Assembly (NCBI GenBank): GCA_946536315.1
Contig: CAMNEH010000016.1
Span: forward strand, 1 to 35,979
DNA length: 35,979 bases
DNA from: an uncultured Clostridia bacterium
Lineage (GTDB): Bacteria; Bacillota; Clostridia; Christensenellales; Aristaeellaceae
Direction: 5' to 3'
A program made the translations under genes and the position numbers. How positions within the stretch are numbered: position 1 is the first letter of the stretch; every line of letters starts with the position of its first letter. Below the pieces are notes generated by a model that saw only the letters and a list, made by a program, of their open reading frames with translations, was not told the origin of the DNA and searched no databases. This document shows positions 7,530 through 16,419 of this stretch, piece by piece.

Positions 7530-7558
7530 TTCATCTCCGCCCGTTTGTTGGCGAACAC
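7526..7558 (-). other. Possible 10-codon leader ORF (GTG start)
   Basis: AAAGGAGG at 7563-7570, the strongest ribosome site in this leader, is followed four bases later by GTG and ten codons. These end in TGA overlapping the ATG at 7529 (ATGA). It may couple translation into the 45-residue ORF. Very short, so weakly supported. Confidence 0.25.
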
Positions 7559-7588
7559 GGCTCCTCCTTTTGTGCATCGGATGCGTTC

Positions 7589-7617
7589 ATTATACTAGTA
7601 ACTTTTTGAAAAAGCAA
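7589..7617 (-). promoter_or_regulatory. Promoter of the STAS/HATPase operon
   Basis: On the minus strand TTGCTT (7617-7612), a 17-base spacer and TATAAT (7594-7589) lie upstream of the operon. The expected start of transcription is near 7582. Confidence 0.7.
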
Positions 7618-7654
7618 GACCATAAAGCCGGCGCGGACAAATTTGCCGCTTGAT

Positions 7655-7683
7655 TTGACAGAAAGAGGAATAACGGGTAGAAT
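7655..7683 (+). promoter_or_regulatory. Promoter of the capA-like gene
   Basis: TTGACA (7655-7660), a 17-base spacer and TAGAAT (7678-7683) give a near-consensus promoter. Transcription would begin near 7690, which argues against the ATG at 7692 and for the start at 7716. It is divergent from the STAS operon promoter. Confidence 0.75.
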
Positions 7684-7715
7684 AGAACGGCATGAACGGG
7701 GAAGGGGGGTGTCGT

Positions 7716-8921
7716 ATGCGGAAACTGCTGTGCGTCCTGGCGCTGTGGACGGCCGTCCTGTGCTGTGTCTCCTCGGCGGAGCCGTTTTACTTCGGCCCTG
7801 CCGCGGCCACGCCTCCGCCTGCGGAAACGCCTGCCGCTACAGGAACGCCGCCCGTCCCTGCCGTGAATGACGCGTCCGATTACCCGCTGGGCCGCGACGC
7901 TTTTCCGCAGGAGAAGGGAGAAGCTACCAAAATCCTCTTTTCCTTTCTGGGCGACTGTACGCTCGGGTGCAACGAGATCGATCACGGGAAGAAAAAATCG
8001 CTCGATTATTATATTCAGGAATACGGGTTCGGGTACCCGTTTTCCCGCGTGCGCGATATCCTGGCCATGGATGACCTGACCGTTGCCAACCTGGAGTGCG
8101 TCCTCGCGGACACGTCGGACGGCTTGGACAAGAACACCAAAAAGGCCTATAATTTCCGCGCGTATGAATCGTTTGTGAACATTCTGACGGAGGGCGGCGT
8201 GGAAGCCGTGACCGTCGCGAACAACCATATCGGCGATTACGGGCAGCCCGGGTTCGAATCCACCGTGCGGGTGCTGAACAGCAGCCCGGTCAGCTGGTTT
8301 GGCAGCACCGATTACGGCGGACAGAGCTTTATCTATGAGCAGGACGGGGTCAGGGTGGGCCTGGTCGGCTCGCACGTCGCGTATTACTGGCAGCATACTG
8401 AGGAAATGCAGCAAATGTTCGATGATCTGCGCGCGCAGGGCTGTCAGGTGATCATCGCGGTCATTCACGCCGGGGTGGAGTACGATAAGCGGCATGACGA
8501 CAATCAGACCAAAATGGCGCGCCGCATGATCGGATGGGGCGCGGACGTCGTCATCGGGCATCATCCGCATGTGCTCCAGGGATACGAGATCCTGGACGGT
8601 GTCCCCGTGTACTATTCTCTGGGCAATTTCGTGTTTGCCGGGAATTTCAATCTACGGGCCAAATATACGGTGATCATGCAGCTGGCCCTGTCCTTCGACG
8701 AAAACGCGCGCTTCCTGGGCACACGGGTCAACCTGATCCCGTGCAGGCTTTCGGAGCACTCGGAGATCAACTATTTCCAGCCGTACCCCGTCACCGGGCA
8801 GGACGCGCAGCGCGCCATCCGGCAGATGCAGTATGACACGAAGCCGCCGTATCTGCTGGCAGACTATATTGAAAACGTCGGCGCGCTGCAGCCGTTCATT
8901 CCCGCTGATGGACAGGAATAG
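7716..8921 (+). CDS. Exported CapA-family (PGA_cap) protein
   Basis: The 401-residue product begins with a signal peptide (residues 1 to about 21, hydrophobic LLCVLALWTAVLCC). A Pro/Ala/Thr-rich linker runs to about residue 50, and a CapA-type metallophosphoesterase-like domain follows. Family motifs are FLGDCTLG, ANLECVL, VANNHIGDYG, VIHAGVEY and IGHHPHVLQG. CapA homologs take part in poly-gamma-glutamate synthesis or export in Bacillus. Many clostridial copies are lone genes of unknown substrate, as here: no capB or capC is present. A GGGGAAGGGGGG ribosome site precedes the ATG at 7716. The next gene follows by ten bases. Confidence 0.88.
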   Translation: MRKLLCVLALWTAVLCCVSSAEPFYFGPAAATPPPAETPAATGTPPVPAVNDASDYPLGRDAFPQEKGEATKILFSFLGDCTLGCNEIDHGKKKSLDYYIQEYGFGYPFSRVRDILAMDDLTVANLECVLADTSDGLDKNTKKAYNFRAYESFVNILTEGGVEAVTVANNHIGDYGQPGFESTVRVLNSSPVSWFGSTDYGGQSFIYEQDGVRVGLVGSHVAYYWQHTEEMQQMFDDLRAQGCQVIIAVIHAGVEYDKRHDDNQTKMARRMIGWGADVVIGHHPHVLQGYEILDGVPVYYSLGNFVFAGNFNLRAKYTVIMQLALSFDENARFLGTRVNLIPCRLSEHSEINYFQPYPVTGQDAQRAIRQMQYDTKPPYLLADYIENVGALQPFIPADGQE

Positions 8922-8931
8922 GGGAGAAAAT

Positions 8932-9846
8932 ATGGTATCGGTCAACGATTTTGTGGAAAAGCTGTCCCTGAAGGTGATTTCATCTTCAACGCAGGAGCAT
9001 ATCAACATCAAGTCTGCCGAGCTGAACCGCCCGGGCATCCAGTTTACCGGGTATTATGAATATTTCGCCTATGAGCGCCCTCAGGTCATCGGCAAGGTTG
9101 AAATGGCCTATCTGGACAGTCTGGACGACGCGGAGCGGCGCAGACGCCTCGAGGAGTTCTTTTCATATCCGATCCCGTGCGTTGTCATCTGCCGTGGCAT
9201 GCAGCCGCCCAAGGAAATGCTGGACCTTGCCAGGGAACGGGACATTCCCATTTACGGCACAGACTGGGTCACGACGCGCTTTTTTGTCAACGCGATCAGC
9301 TACCTGAGCATCGCGCTGGCGCCGCATTCCACCATGCACGGCGTGCTGCTGGATGTGTACGGGCTGGGCGTGCTCCTGACCGGAGAAAGCGGCGTGGGCA
9401 AAAGCGAAGCCGCGCTGGAACTGGTGAAGCGCGGACATCAGCTGGTGGCGGACGATGTGGTGGATATCAAAAAAGTCAATGAGAACACACTGATCGGTGA
9501 AAGCCCGGAGGCGATCCGCCATTTTATGGAGATTCGCGGCATTGGCATCATCGATATCCGCCGGATGTATGGCATCGGCGCGGTCCTGTCCGACAAAGCC
9601 ATCGACCTGGTCATTCATCTGGAGCTGTGGAAGGAAAGCAAAACCTATGACCGCCTGGGCCTGACGGATTCCTATACAGACATCATGGGCGTCAGCGTGC
9701 CCGAGATTGTCCTGCCGGTACGGCCGGGGCGCAACCTGGCCGTGGTCATCGAGGTGGCTGCCCGCAATCAGGGCCTGAAGCGGCTGGGTTATTCCGCTGC
9801 CGGCGAACTGGACCGCCGGCTCAAGGATATGGCCAAGCGCCAATAA
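8932..9846 (+). CDS. hprK: HPr kinase/phosphorylase
   Basis: This 304-residue bifunctional enzyme phosphorylates and dephosphorylates Ser46 of HPr in response to glycolytic intermediates, driving carbon catabolite control in Firmicutes. Visible features are the N-terminal domain (1-125), the active-site H136 in STMHG, Walker A GESGVGKS at 151-158, D174/D175, and the HprK signature MEIRGIGIIDIRRMYG at 199-214. The C-terminal PVRPGRNLAVVIEVAARN block also fits the hexamer-forming region. A longer in-frame reading from 8833 overlaps capA and lacks family similarity; the ATG at 8932 follows GGGGAG. The glucokinase gene next door fits a sugar-control neighbourhood. Confidence 0.96.
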   Translation: MVSVNDFVEKLSLKVISSSTQEHINIKSAELNRPGIQFTGYYEYFAYERPQVIGKVEMAYLDSLDDAERRRRLEEFFSYPIPCVVICRGMQPPKEMLDLARERDIPIYGTDWVTTRFFVNAISYLSIALAPHSTMHGVLLDVYGLGVLLTGESGVGKSEAALELVKRGHQLVADDVVDIKKVNENTLIGESPEAIRHFMEIRGIGIIDIRRMYGIGAVLSDKAIDLVIHLELWKESKTYDRLGLTDSYTDIMGVSVPEIVLPVRPGRNLAVVIEVAARNQGLKRLGYSAAGELDRRLKDMAKRQ

Positions 9847-9875
9847 TCAATCAACGTATTGAGGGGAGGATACAC

Positions 9876-10838
9876 ATGTATTACATTGGCATCGACCTTG
9901 GCGGAACAAATATCAAGGCGGGCGTCGTCGACGAATCCGGCCGTATTCTGGCGCAGGCTTACGCCAAAACGCAGGCGCAGCGTCCGTACCGGGACATTGT
10001 CAAAGACATGGCCGGGTGCGTCACAATGTCCATGAACCACATCGGTATCTCCCAGGACGAGGTCCGGGCCATCGGCATCGGCATCCCCGGCCTGGCGCGG
10101 CGGGAGGATGGCACGGTCATCTTTTGCCCCAACCTGGGCTGGAAGGACATCCCGCTGCGCGAGGAGTTCCGCAAGTACATCGATAAACCGGTGATTATCG
10201 ACAACGACGCGACCGTCGCCGGCTATGCCGAAAGCATCGCGGGCGTGTCCAGGGGCTATCCCTGCTCGGTCTTCCTGACGCTGGGGACAGGTACAGGGGG
10301 CGGCATCGTGATCGACGGCAAACCCTGGTCCGGGCGCCACGGCGTCGGCAGTGAGCTGGGACACATGACCATCGCGCTGGAGGGCGTCCCTTGCACCTGC
10401 GGCAACAACGGCTGCGCCGAGCGCTATACCAGCGCCAACGCGATCATCCGGATGGCGCGGCAGGAGTGCATGGCCTTCGGCGACAGCATGATGATGAAGC
10501 TGGCCGGCGGGGATATCGACCGCATCAACGCGAAAACGGTCTTCGACGCCGCGAAGGCCGGCGACGCGGCCGCGTTCCGCGTGTTCGACCGCTACTGCGA
10601 TTATCTGGCGATCACTATCAACAATATCATCTGCCTCCTGGACCCTGACATGATTGTGCTGGGGGGCGGCGTCAGCCATGCGGGCGAGTTCCTGCTGGAG
10701 CACGTCAGGCAAAAAGTGATTCGCTATGTGCTGTATAAAGAACTGCCGTTTGCGGAAATACGGCTGGCCAGCCTGGGCAACGACGCCGGCATCATCGGCG
10801 CAGCGATGCTGGGCAAACTATATCATGAGGGGGATTGA
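9876..10838 (+). CDS. glcK: ROK-family glucokinase
   Basis: This 320-residue sugar kinase of the ROK family probably converts glucose to glucose 6-phosphate with ATP. It has the phosphate loop DLGGTNIK at 7-14, the catalytic aspartate D111 in [19 protein letters not shown] at 136-145, and ELGHM at 160-164. A zinc motif [10 protein letters not shown] carries C173, C175 and C180. There is no N-terminal helix-turn-helix, so it is an enzyme, not a ROK repressor. The ribosome site GAGGGGAGG precedes the ATG at 9876. Glucose is the most likely substrate, but other hexoses or N-acetyl sugars cannot be excluded. Confidence 0.88.
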   Translation: MYYIGIDLGGTNIKAGVVDESGRILAQAYAKTQAQRPYRDIVKDMAGCVTMSMNHIGISQDEVRAIGIGIPGLARREDGTVIFCPNLGWKDIPLREEFRKYIDKPVIIDNDATVAGYAESIAGVSRGYPCSVFLTLGTGTGGGIVIDGKPWSGRHGVGSELGHMTIALEGVPCTCGNNGCAERYTSANAIIRMARQECMAFGDSMMMKLAGGDIDRINAKTVFDAAKAGDAAAFRVFDRYCDYLAITINNIICLLDPDMIVLGGGVSHAGEFLLEHVRQKVIRYVLYKELPFAEIRLASLGNDAGIIGAAMLGKLYHEGD

Positions 10839-10842
10839 CGCC

Positions 10843-12234
10843 ATGAGTGAAGTGATGTCCATCAAGAGCCTGTACCGGCAGACGCCGGCGGACGGCTGCG
10901 CGGTGCGCGTTTCCGGATGGGTCCGGACTGTGCGCGACGGCAAAACGTTTGCGTTCATCGAGCTGAACGACGGTACGTTTTTTAAGAATCTGCAGGTGGT
11001 GTGTGACGATACCCTGCCTGAATTCGCTGAGATTGTCAAAATCACCACCGGCAGCGCCATCGAGGTGGAGGGCACGCTGACGCTCACGCCGGAAAGGAAG
11101 CAGCCGTTTGAGCTTCACGCTTCGCATGTGACGGTGATCGGCCTGTGCGAGGCGGATTATCCTCTGCAGAAAAAGCGCCACAGCTTTGAGTACCTTCGCA
11201 CCCAGGCGCATCTGCGTCCGCGCACGAATACCTTCTACGCGGTCTTCCGCATCCGGTCTCTGGCGGCGCAGGCCATTCACCGTTTTTTTGCCGAAAAGGG
11301 CTTCGTGTATGTGCACACGCCGCTGATCACGACCAGCGACGCTGAAGGCGCGGGAGAAATGTTCCGCGTGACGACGCTCGATCTCGCGCATCCGCCCATG
11401 ACGCCGGATGGGCAGGTGGATTATTCTCAGGACTTCTTTGGCAAATCCACGAACCTGACCGTATCCGGTCAGTTGAACGTGGAGGCGTTCTGCATGGCGT
11501 TCAGGAACGTGTATACTTTCGGTCCGACCTTCCGTGCTGAAAAGAGCTATACCCAGCGCCATGCGGCGGAGTTCTGGATGATCGAGCCCGAAATCGCGTT
11601 TGCGGACCTGTTTGACGACATGGCGCTGGCGGAAGAGATGATCCGCTACATTATCCGCGACATCCTGGAAAAAGCGCCGGAGGAGCTGGAATTCCTCAAC
11701 AGCTTTGTCGACAAGGGTCTGCTGGAGCGCCTCCGTCATGTCGCGGACAGCGAGTTCGCGCGCGTGACCTATACCGACGCGATCGAGATTCTCGCCAAGG
11801 CGGACCATGCCTTCGAGTACCCGGTCAAGTGGGGCATGGACCTGCAGACCGAGCACGAGCGTTACCTTGCGGAAAAGCATTTCGGCCGTCCGGTCTGCGT
11901 ATATAACTATCCCAAGGACATCAAGGCGTTCTATATGCGTCTGAATCCGGACGGGAAGACCGTGGCCGCGGTGGATATCCTGGTGCCCGGCATCGGTGAG
12001 CTGGTGGGCGGCAGCCAGCGCGAGGAGCGTCTGGACGTGCTGACCGGGCGCATGCGTGAGCTGGGCATGGACGAAGCTACCTATGACTGGTACATCGCGC
12101 TGCGCCGCTATGGCACCAACCCGCACGCCGGCTTTGGCCTTGGCTTCGAACGCATGGTCATGTACCTGACCGGCATCCAGAACATCCGGGACGTGCTCCC
12201 CTTCCCGCGTACCACCGGAAACGCTGAATTCTGA
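10843..12234 (+). CDS. asnS: Asparaginyl-tRNA synthetase
   Basis: The 463-residue class IIb synthetase charges tRNA-Asn with asparagine. The N-terminal OB-fold anticodon domain covers about 1-105 ([20 protein letters not shown]). The catalytic domain has [11 protein letters not shown] at 164-173, motif 2 GPTFRAE at 227-233 with H240, and motif 3 [13 protein letters not shown] near 438. The insertion around 178-205 and the AEGAGEMF block are typical of AsnRS, not AspRS. The frame stays open upstream to 10726, but the ATG at 10843 matches the usual N-terminus and follows GAGGGGG. Confidence 0.96.
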   Translation: MSEVMSIKSLYRQTPADGCAVRVSGWVRTVRDGKTFAFIELNDGTFFKNLQVVCDDTLPEFAEIVKITTGSAIEVEGTLTLTPERKQPFELHASHVTVIGLCEADYPLQKKRHSFEYLRTQAHLRPRTNTFYAVFRIRSLAAQAIHRFFAEKGFVYVHTPLITTSDAEGAGEMFRVTTLDLAHPPMTPDGQVDYSQDFFGKSTNLTVSGQLNVEAFCMAFRNVYTFGPTFRAEKSYTQRHAAEFWMIEPEIAFADLFDDMALAEEMIRYIIRDILEKAPEELEFLNSFVDKGLLERLRHVADSEFARVTYTDAIEILAKADHAFEYPVKWGMDLQTEHERYLAEKHFGRPVCVYNYPKDIKAFYMRLNPDGKTVAAVDILVPGIGELVGGSQREERLDVLTGRMRELGMDEATYDWYIALRRYGTNPHAGFGLGFERMVMYLTGIQNIRDVLPFPRTTGNAEF

Positions 12235-12236
12235 TC

Positions 12237-13649
12237 ATGAAAAAGCCAGACGTGTCGAACCGGGGTGAGATGATGCTGAACCAGCCTCTGAATCGCGTGA
12301 TTCCGAGGCTGGCGATCCCCACGATCATTTCCATGCTGATCACGGCCGTGTATAATATGGCAGATACGTACTTCGTCTCCCGGATCAGCACGGAGGCCTC
12401 CGGTGCGGTGGGCGTCGTGTTTCCGGCCATGGCCCTGATCCAGGCGCTGGCGTTCACACTGGGCATGGGCAGCGGCGCGAATGTCAGCCAGTCGCTGGGG
12501 GCCGGCGACGAGACGATGGCGCAGCGTCTGGTTTCCGTGGGCTTCTTTTCGGCAGTCGGGCTGGGCGCGCTGCTGGCCGGGCTGGGCAGCCTGGGCACAG
12601 AGACGCTCGTGCGTCTGCTGGGTGCCACCAATGAAATCGTGCCCGACGCGATCGCGTATGCCAGATACATCTTCCTGGCGGCGCCGTTCATGATGGGCTC
12701 GTTTGTGATCAATAACCATCTTCGCTTTCAGGGCATGGCGCTGTACGCCATGTTTGGCATCACTGCCGGGGGCCTGCTGAACATCGCGCTGGATCCGCTG
12801 CTGATTTTTACGTGTCATCTGGGCACGGCCGGCGCTGCGCTGGCGACCGCCTGCAGCCAGCTGGTGTCGTTCCTGATCCTGCTGATCATCGCCAATACGC
12901 AGCGCGGCATCCTGCATTACCGCTTAGGCAACTTCCGTCCCACCGCCAAAATGGTCGGGCGGATCCTCTACACGGGCCTGCCCTCGCTGGGCCGGCAGGG
13001 CATCGCGGCGATCGCGACGGTGTTTTTGAACCGCGTGGCCGGCGGTATTTCCGCGGACCCGCAGGTGACCAGCGCCGCTATTGCCGCCATGTCGATCTCC
13101 AACCGGTTTGTGCTGTTCATCAACAGCGCGGTCATCGGCTTCGGACAGGGCTTTCAGCCGGTGGCCGCGTATTGCTTCGGCGCGAGGCGATATGGCCGCG
13201 TTCGGCAGGCGTACTGGTACTGCGGTAAGGTTGCCACCATCGTCCTGCTCGTCCTGGCGGCGGTGGCCATGCTACTCAGCGAGCAGATCATCCGCGTTTT
13301 CCGCGGAGAGGACCCGCTGGTGGTCAGCATCGGCACCGGCGCGCTGCGCATGCAGTTGGTGACGCTGCCGCTGTGGGGCTTCTACGTGATGGCCAATATG
13401 TGCACCCAGTCGATCGGCTATGGCTTCAGCTCCACGATCATATCCAGCGCGCGCCAGGGCATCTTCCTGATCCCGGCCGTGCTGATCCTGCCTGCCATTT
13501 TCGGCATTCCGGGGCTTCAGGCGGCGCAGCCGGCAGCGGACGTGCTGGCCTTCATCCTCGCCATGCTGATCATGCGCGGCGTTTTGAAGAAGCTTGAAAC
13601 ACTTGAAAAAGCGGAGGAAAAAGCCTCCGCCGTAAAGGAGCCTGTTTGA
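12237..13649 (+). CDS. MATE-family multidrug/toxin efflux transporter
   Basis: The 470-residue integral membrane protein has about 12 hydrophobic helices in two related halves, as in MATE antiporters that export cationic compounds using Na+ or H+. Recognisable blocks are IPTIISMLITAVYNMADTYF near the N-terminus and GMGSGANVSQSLGAGD in the first half. The second half has INSAVIGFGQGFQPVAAY with CFGARRYGRVRQAY. It begins two bases after the asnS stop, without an obvious ribosome site. ATGs at 12270 and 12273 behind GGGGTGAG are alternative starts. The C-terminus is a short charged tail. Substrate unknown. Confidence 0.9.
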   Translation: MKKPDVSNRGEMMLNQPLNRVIPRLAIPTIISMLITAVYNMADTYFVSRISTEASGAVGVVFPAMALIQALAFTLGMGSGANVSQSLGAGDETMAQRLVSVGFFSAVGLGALLAGLGSLGTETLVRLLGATNEIVPDAIAYARYIFLAAPFMMGSFVINNHLRFQGMALYAMFGITAGGLLNIALDPLLIFTCHLGTAGAALATACSQLVSFLILLIIANTQRGILHYRLGNFRPTAKMVGRILYTGLPSLGRQGIAAIATVFLNRVAGGISADPQVTSAAIAAMSISNRFVLFINSAVIGFGQGFQPVAAYCFGARRYGRVRQAYWYCGKVATIVLLVLAAVAMLLSEQIIRVFRGEDPLVVSIGTGALRMQLVTLPLWGFYVMANMCTQSIGYGFSSTIISSARQGIFLIPAVLILPAIFGIPGLQAAQPAADVLAFILAMLIMRGVLKKLETLEKAEEKASAVKEPV

Positions 13650-13651
13650 AA

Positions 13652-14251
13652 ATGCGTTCCGATATACCGATGGAAAAAAGGATCTGGACGGTTCCTAATG
13701 TGCTGACGATGCTGCGCATGGCGCTGTTGCCGGTTTATTGGCTGATGATGTATCAAAACAGGATGATGCCCGCGCTGGGCGTTTATGTCGCCGCGTCGCT
13801 CACCGATTTGGCGGACGGCTACATCGCGAGGAAATACCATCAGATCACCAATTTCGGCAAGCTGATGGACCCGCTGGCGGATAAGCTGATGGTGCTGTCC
13901 GTTATGCTCTCGTTCGTTCTCCCGATGGGGGGACGCGAAGCCATTCTGCCGGTCTGGCCGTTCGTGATCGTGCTGATCAAGGAAGGTCTGATGGTGCTGG
14001 GCGGCCTGTTCATGTATCGCAAGGGCATCGTGGTATACAGCAAGGTGATCGGGAAGGCGGCGCAGTTCCTGATGGTGTGCTCGCTGATCTGCACGTTCTT
14101 CTATCAGTATTTCGACCGCATCGGGGCGCCGGTATACCTGTGGCTGCTGTGGGCCGCGGTGGCGCTGACGCTGTGCGCGCTCGTCTATTACGCCATCGAC
14201 GCGTTCAGGGCCTGGAAACGGCAGCAGGATTCCGTTGACTCCGCCGGCTGA
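13652..14251 (+). CDS. pgsA: CDP-alcohol phosphatidyltransferase, probably PgsA
   Basis: This protein of about 199 residues carries the full CDP-alcohol phosphotransferase signature D-G-x2-A-R-x8-G-x3-D-x3-D: D55, G56, A59, R60, G69, D73 and D77. It also has about five membrane helices. Most bacterial proteins of this length and N-terminus (TVPNVLTMLRM) are CDP-diacylglycerol-glycerol-3-phosphate 3-phosphatidyltransferases, making phosphatidylglycerol phosphate. AAAGGAG at 13634-13640 serves either this ATG (11 bases) or a TTG at 13646 (5 bases) that overlaps the MATE stop. Cardiolipin synthase of the same family is a less likely alternative. Confidence 0.87.
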   Translation: MRSDIPMEKRIWTVPNVLTMLRMALLPVYWLMMYQNRMMPALGVYVAASLTDLADGYIARKYHQITNFGKLMDPLADKLMVLSVMLSFVLPMGGREAILPVWPFVIVLIKEGLMVLGGLFMYRKGIVVYSKVIGKAAQFLMVCSLICTFFYQYFDRIGAPVYLWLLWAAVALTLCALVYYAIDAFRAWKRQQDSVDSAG

Positions 14252-14305
14252 TCTGGCGGCATGTCAGAATACCCTCACTTGATCGTCCGGCTGGCCGACA
14301 GTCTC

Positions 14306-14719
14306 TCAGGGCTTGCAGATCTGACAGGGGCGAAATCCGGTCAGCAGCAGCAAATCGCGTGCGCCGTAATAGTCCACGCGATTTTTTTCTGCCATATCCC
14401 GGACGCCGACGCATCCCGGCCGGTGAAAGCGGTTGGAGCGGATGTTGAGGATGTATGCAATTTCTTTGTCTGCCAGCTCGACGGGACGGGGAAGATCCTT
14501 CAGCGCCTCAAGCGCGTCAGGAGACACCTCGGCACGGCCGCGCAGCCAGTCGATGGCCTGCAGCGCGTCCTCTGCAGGGACGCTTTCGTCTCCGGCCAGC
14601 ACCGCCTGAACGATCGCCCACTGATCGCTGTCCGCCGGGGCGGCAGCCTCCTCCGCGCGCGGAACGGTCCAACAGAACAGCCACAGGATGCATACTGCCA
14701 ATATGGCCGCGTGTTTCAT
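14306..14719 (-). CDS. Exported protein with C-terminal Ada-like zinc-binding domain
   Basis: The 137-residue product has a signal peptide (1 to about 22) and a helical acidic middle (30-85). Its C-terminal module of about 48 residues resembles the small Ada-type metal-binding domain found at the end of many Firmicute exported nucleases and ComE-like proteins. In it FHRPGC and PCQIC supply a likely zinc site of H99, C103, C132 and C135. There is no nuclease or metallo-beta-lactamase domain attached, so the module stands almost alone. It is divergent from the motor-like operon and convergent with pgsA. The ATG at 14719 has AAGGAGG upstream; a TACAAT -10 lies at 14760-14755 on the minus strand without a clear -35. 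Function unknown. Confidence 0.75.
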   Translation of the reverse strand: MKHAAILAVCILWLFCWTVPRAEEAAAPADSDQWAIVQAVLAGDESVPAEDALQAIDWLRGRAEVSPDALEALKDLPRPVELADKEIAYILNIRSNRFHRPGCVGVRDMAEKNRVDYYGARDLLLLTGFRPCQICKP

Positions 14720-14782
14720 GCGCAGCGCCTCCTTGAATCTGATTTGATATGCTCATTGTACCATAGAATTCCGCACAAATTA

Positions 14783-14805
14783 TTACGAAATTTTTAATTA
14801 TGTAA
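14783..14805. promoter_or_regulatory. AT-rich dyad upstream of the motor-like operon
   Basis: TTACGAAATT (14783-14792) and AATTATGTAA (14796-14805) form an imperfect inverted repeat matching 8 of 10 positions around TTT. It sits nine bases before the -35 box in a markedly AT-rich island of about 60 bases. It could be an operator or a promoter UP element. Confidence 0.35.
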
Positions 14806-14813
14806 CAATTGTG

Positions 14814-14842
14814 TTGCATTTTTGCGAAAAAACAAGTACAAT
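14814..14842 (+). promoter_or_regulatory. Promoter of the ZorAB-like operon
   Basis: TTGCAT (14814-14819), a 17-base spacer and TACAAT (14837-14842) predict transcription from about 14849. This rules out the TTG at 14809 as a start and supports the ATG at 14884. Confidence 0.7.
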
Positions 14843-14883
14843 ATCCCTGTCTACATCCATGTTCAGAAAGGACGGTAGCCGGG

Positions 14884-16419
14884 ATGGAAATGGTACAGAA
14901 GGTTTTGCAGAGCCTTTCGGGCAATATAGTGGATATTATCATATACACGGCGATTGGCCTGGTGACGCTGCTGGGCATCTTCAAGTGCGTCATGCCGCTC
15001 AGACAGTCGATCCGCTGCCTGAAGCGTGCCGTGCGCGTGCTCAACCGCAATCCGGCGCGGGATAACGCTGGCCCGATCTGGGAAAACGAGCTGTTCATGG
15101 GGCGCGGTATGGCCAACGCCTGGCGGCGCTTCCTGCAGAACGCGCAGCAGCTGGACGCCAGGGGCATGACCTGCGACGTGCGGGAATACATTAACGATGA
15201 TACTGCGATTTACGAAATCGGGAACATTCCGCTCAGCGAAATGATCCCCGGCCTGCTGACGTCTCTGGGCATTCTGGGCACCTTCCTGGGCCTGATGCGC
15301 GGCCTGGGCGGGCTCGATGTTTCGGACGCGGCCAAGACGATGGAGTCAATCCCGACGATGATCGGCGGCATGTCCTTCGCGTTTTCCACTTCTATCGCGG
15401 GCGTGGGCTGCTCGCTGCTGTTCCAGCTGCTGAACCGGTCTACGATGGGGACGGCCCAGAACGCGCTGACCGACTTCCAGGACACGTTTTCTGACGTCGT
15501 GATGCAGACGCCGCTGACGGCTGAAACCCGCGCGATCTGCCAGCGGGAGGACCAGTCTCTTTACCTGCGGCACGTGGTCAACGATATGTCCAACGCGATG
15601 GCGGATCGGCTTTCCGGCGCGGTGGAGCAGAGCTTCACGCCGATCGCGCAGCAGATGAACGCCTTCATCGCCGGCCAGACCCAGACCCAGCTGGAAAGTC
15701 TGAACATGATCACGCGGCGCTTCCTCGAAAACATGAACCAGCAGCTGGGCGGACAGTTCATGCAGCTTGGCAAGACGCTGAACGAAATCAACCGCTCACA
15801 GAAGGCGAGCTATGACGCTGTGGACCGGTCCATGGCGACCGCAGACAGCATTATTCACGAGTTTGAGCAGGTGCAGAAAATTACCCTGGAAATCGTCGGC
15901 CGGTTTGAACAGTACGTTGCCAAGATGAGCGACGGCCTGGCGCAGGAAGACGCGTTCACGCGCACCGCGACCGAGGTCATCGGCCAGATGGGCCGGGCGG
16001 CGAGGATGCAGAGCGACAACCTGGCCCAGATTCAGGAGCAGCAGGAGGCCATTCAGGCCGCGCTGCAGGAGTATCAGCTGCGCAGCAAGCAGACCATGCA
16101 AACGATCGTTGATCGCTCGGATATGCAGGAACGCGGCGCGGAAACCGTGGCCAGTCAGATGGCGGCCTCCGCCAAGCTGCTGCAGACGAACTATGCGAAG
16201 CTGGTGGAAAATGTGACCGTCAGCTTCAGCGAAGCGCTGAAAAACCTGAACGACAGCATGAACCGCTTGACCCAGGTCATGTCCGAGCGCGGCGAAGCGC
16301 TCAACGCGCAAGGGGTTTCCGCCTCCGACGCGCGGGTGATCGCTGACCTGAGCGATCTCAGCCAGACCGCCTCCGGCATTGAAGCCGTCCTGACGGCCGG
16401 CCAGAACGGGGTCGCCTGA
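14884..16419 (+). CDS. MotA/TolQ/ExbB-type channel protein with long helical tail (ZorA-like)
   Basis: The 511-residue protein has a membrane helix at about 15-35 and a cytoplasmic stretch to about 118. Two more helices follow: GLLTSLGILGTFLGLM at about 123-138 and MIGGMSFAFSTSIAGVGCSLLF at 159-180. This is the MotA/TolQ/ExbB pattern, with the Gly/Ser/Thr-rich final helix that lines the ion path. Residues 200-511 are a long, glutamine-rich, probably coiled-coil tail, as in ZorA of Zorya systems and unlike flagellar MotA. Such proteins form pentameric stators driven by proton or sodium flow with a MotB/OmpA-type partner, which is the next gene (overlap TGATG). No flagellar genes are present. 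The ribosome site AGAAAGGA lies 11 bases upstream. Confidence 0.85.
   Translation: MEMVQKVLQSLSGNIVDIIIYTAIGLVTLLGIFKCVMPLRQSIRCLKRAVRVLNRNPARDNAGPIWENELFMGRGMANAWRRFLQNAQQLDARGMTCDVREYINDDTAIYEIGNIPLSEMIPGLLTSLGILGTFLGLMRGLGGLDVSDAAKTMESIPTMIGGMSFAFSTSIAGVGCSLLFQLLNRSTMGTAQNALTDFQDTFSDVVMQTPLTAETRAICQREDQSLYLRHVVNDMSNAMADRLSGAVEQSFTPIAQQMNAFIAGQTQTQLESLNMITRRFLENMNQQLGGQFMQLGKTLNEINRSQKASYDAVDRSMATADSIIHEFEQVQKITLEIVGRFEQYVAKMSDGLAQEDAFTRTATEVIGQMGRAARMQSDNLAQIQEQQEAIQAALQEYQLRSKQTMQTIVDRSDMQERGAETVASQMAASAKLLQTNYAKLVENVTVSFSEALKNLNDSMNRLTQVMSERGEALNAQGVSASDARVIADLSDLSQTASGIEAVLTAGQNGVA

Noticed and set aside
10792-12126. 444-codon minus-strand frame opposite asnS
   Set aside because: asnS motifs are intact on the plus strand; the antisense product has no recognisable domain.
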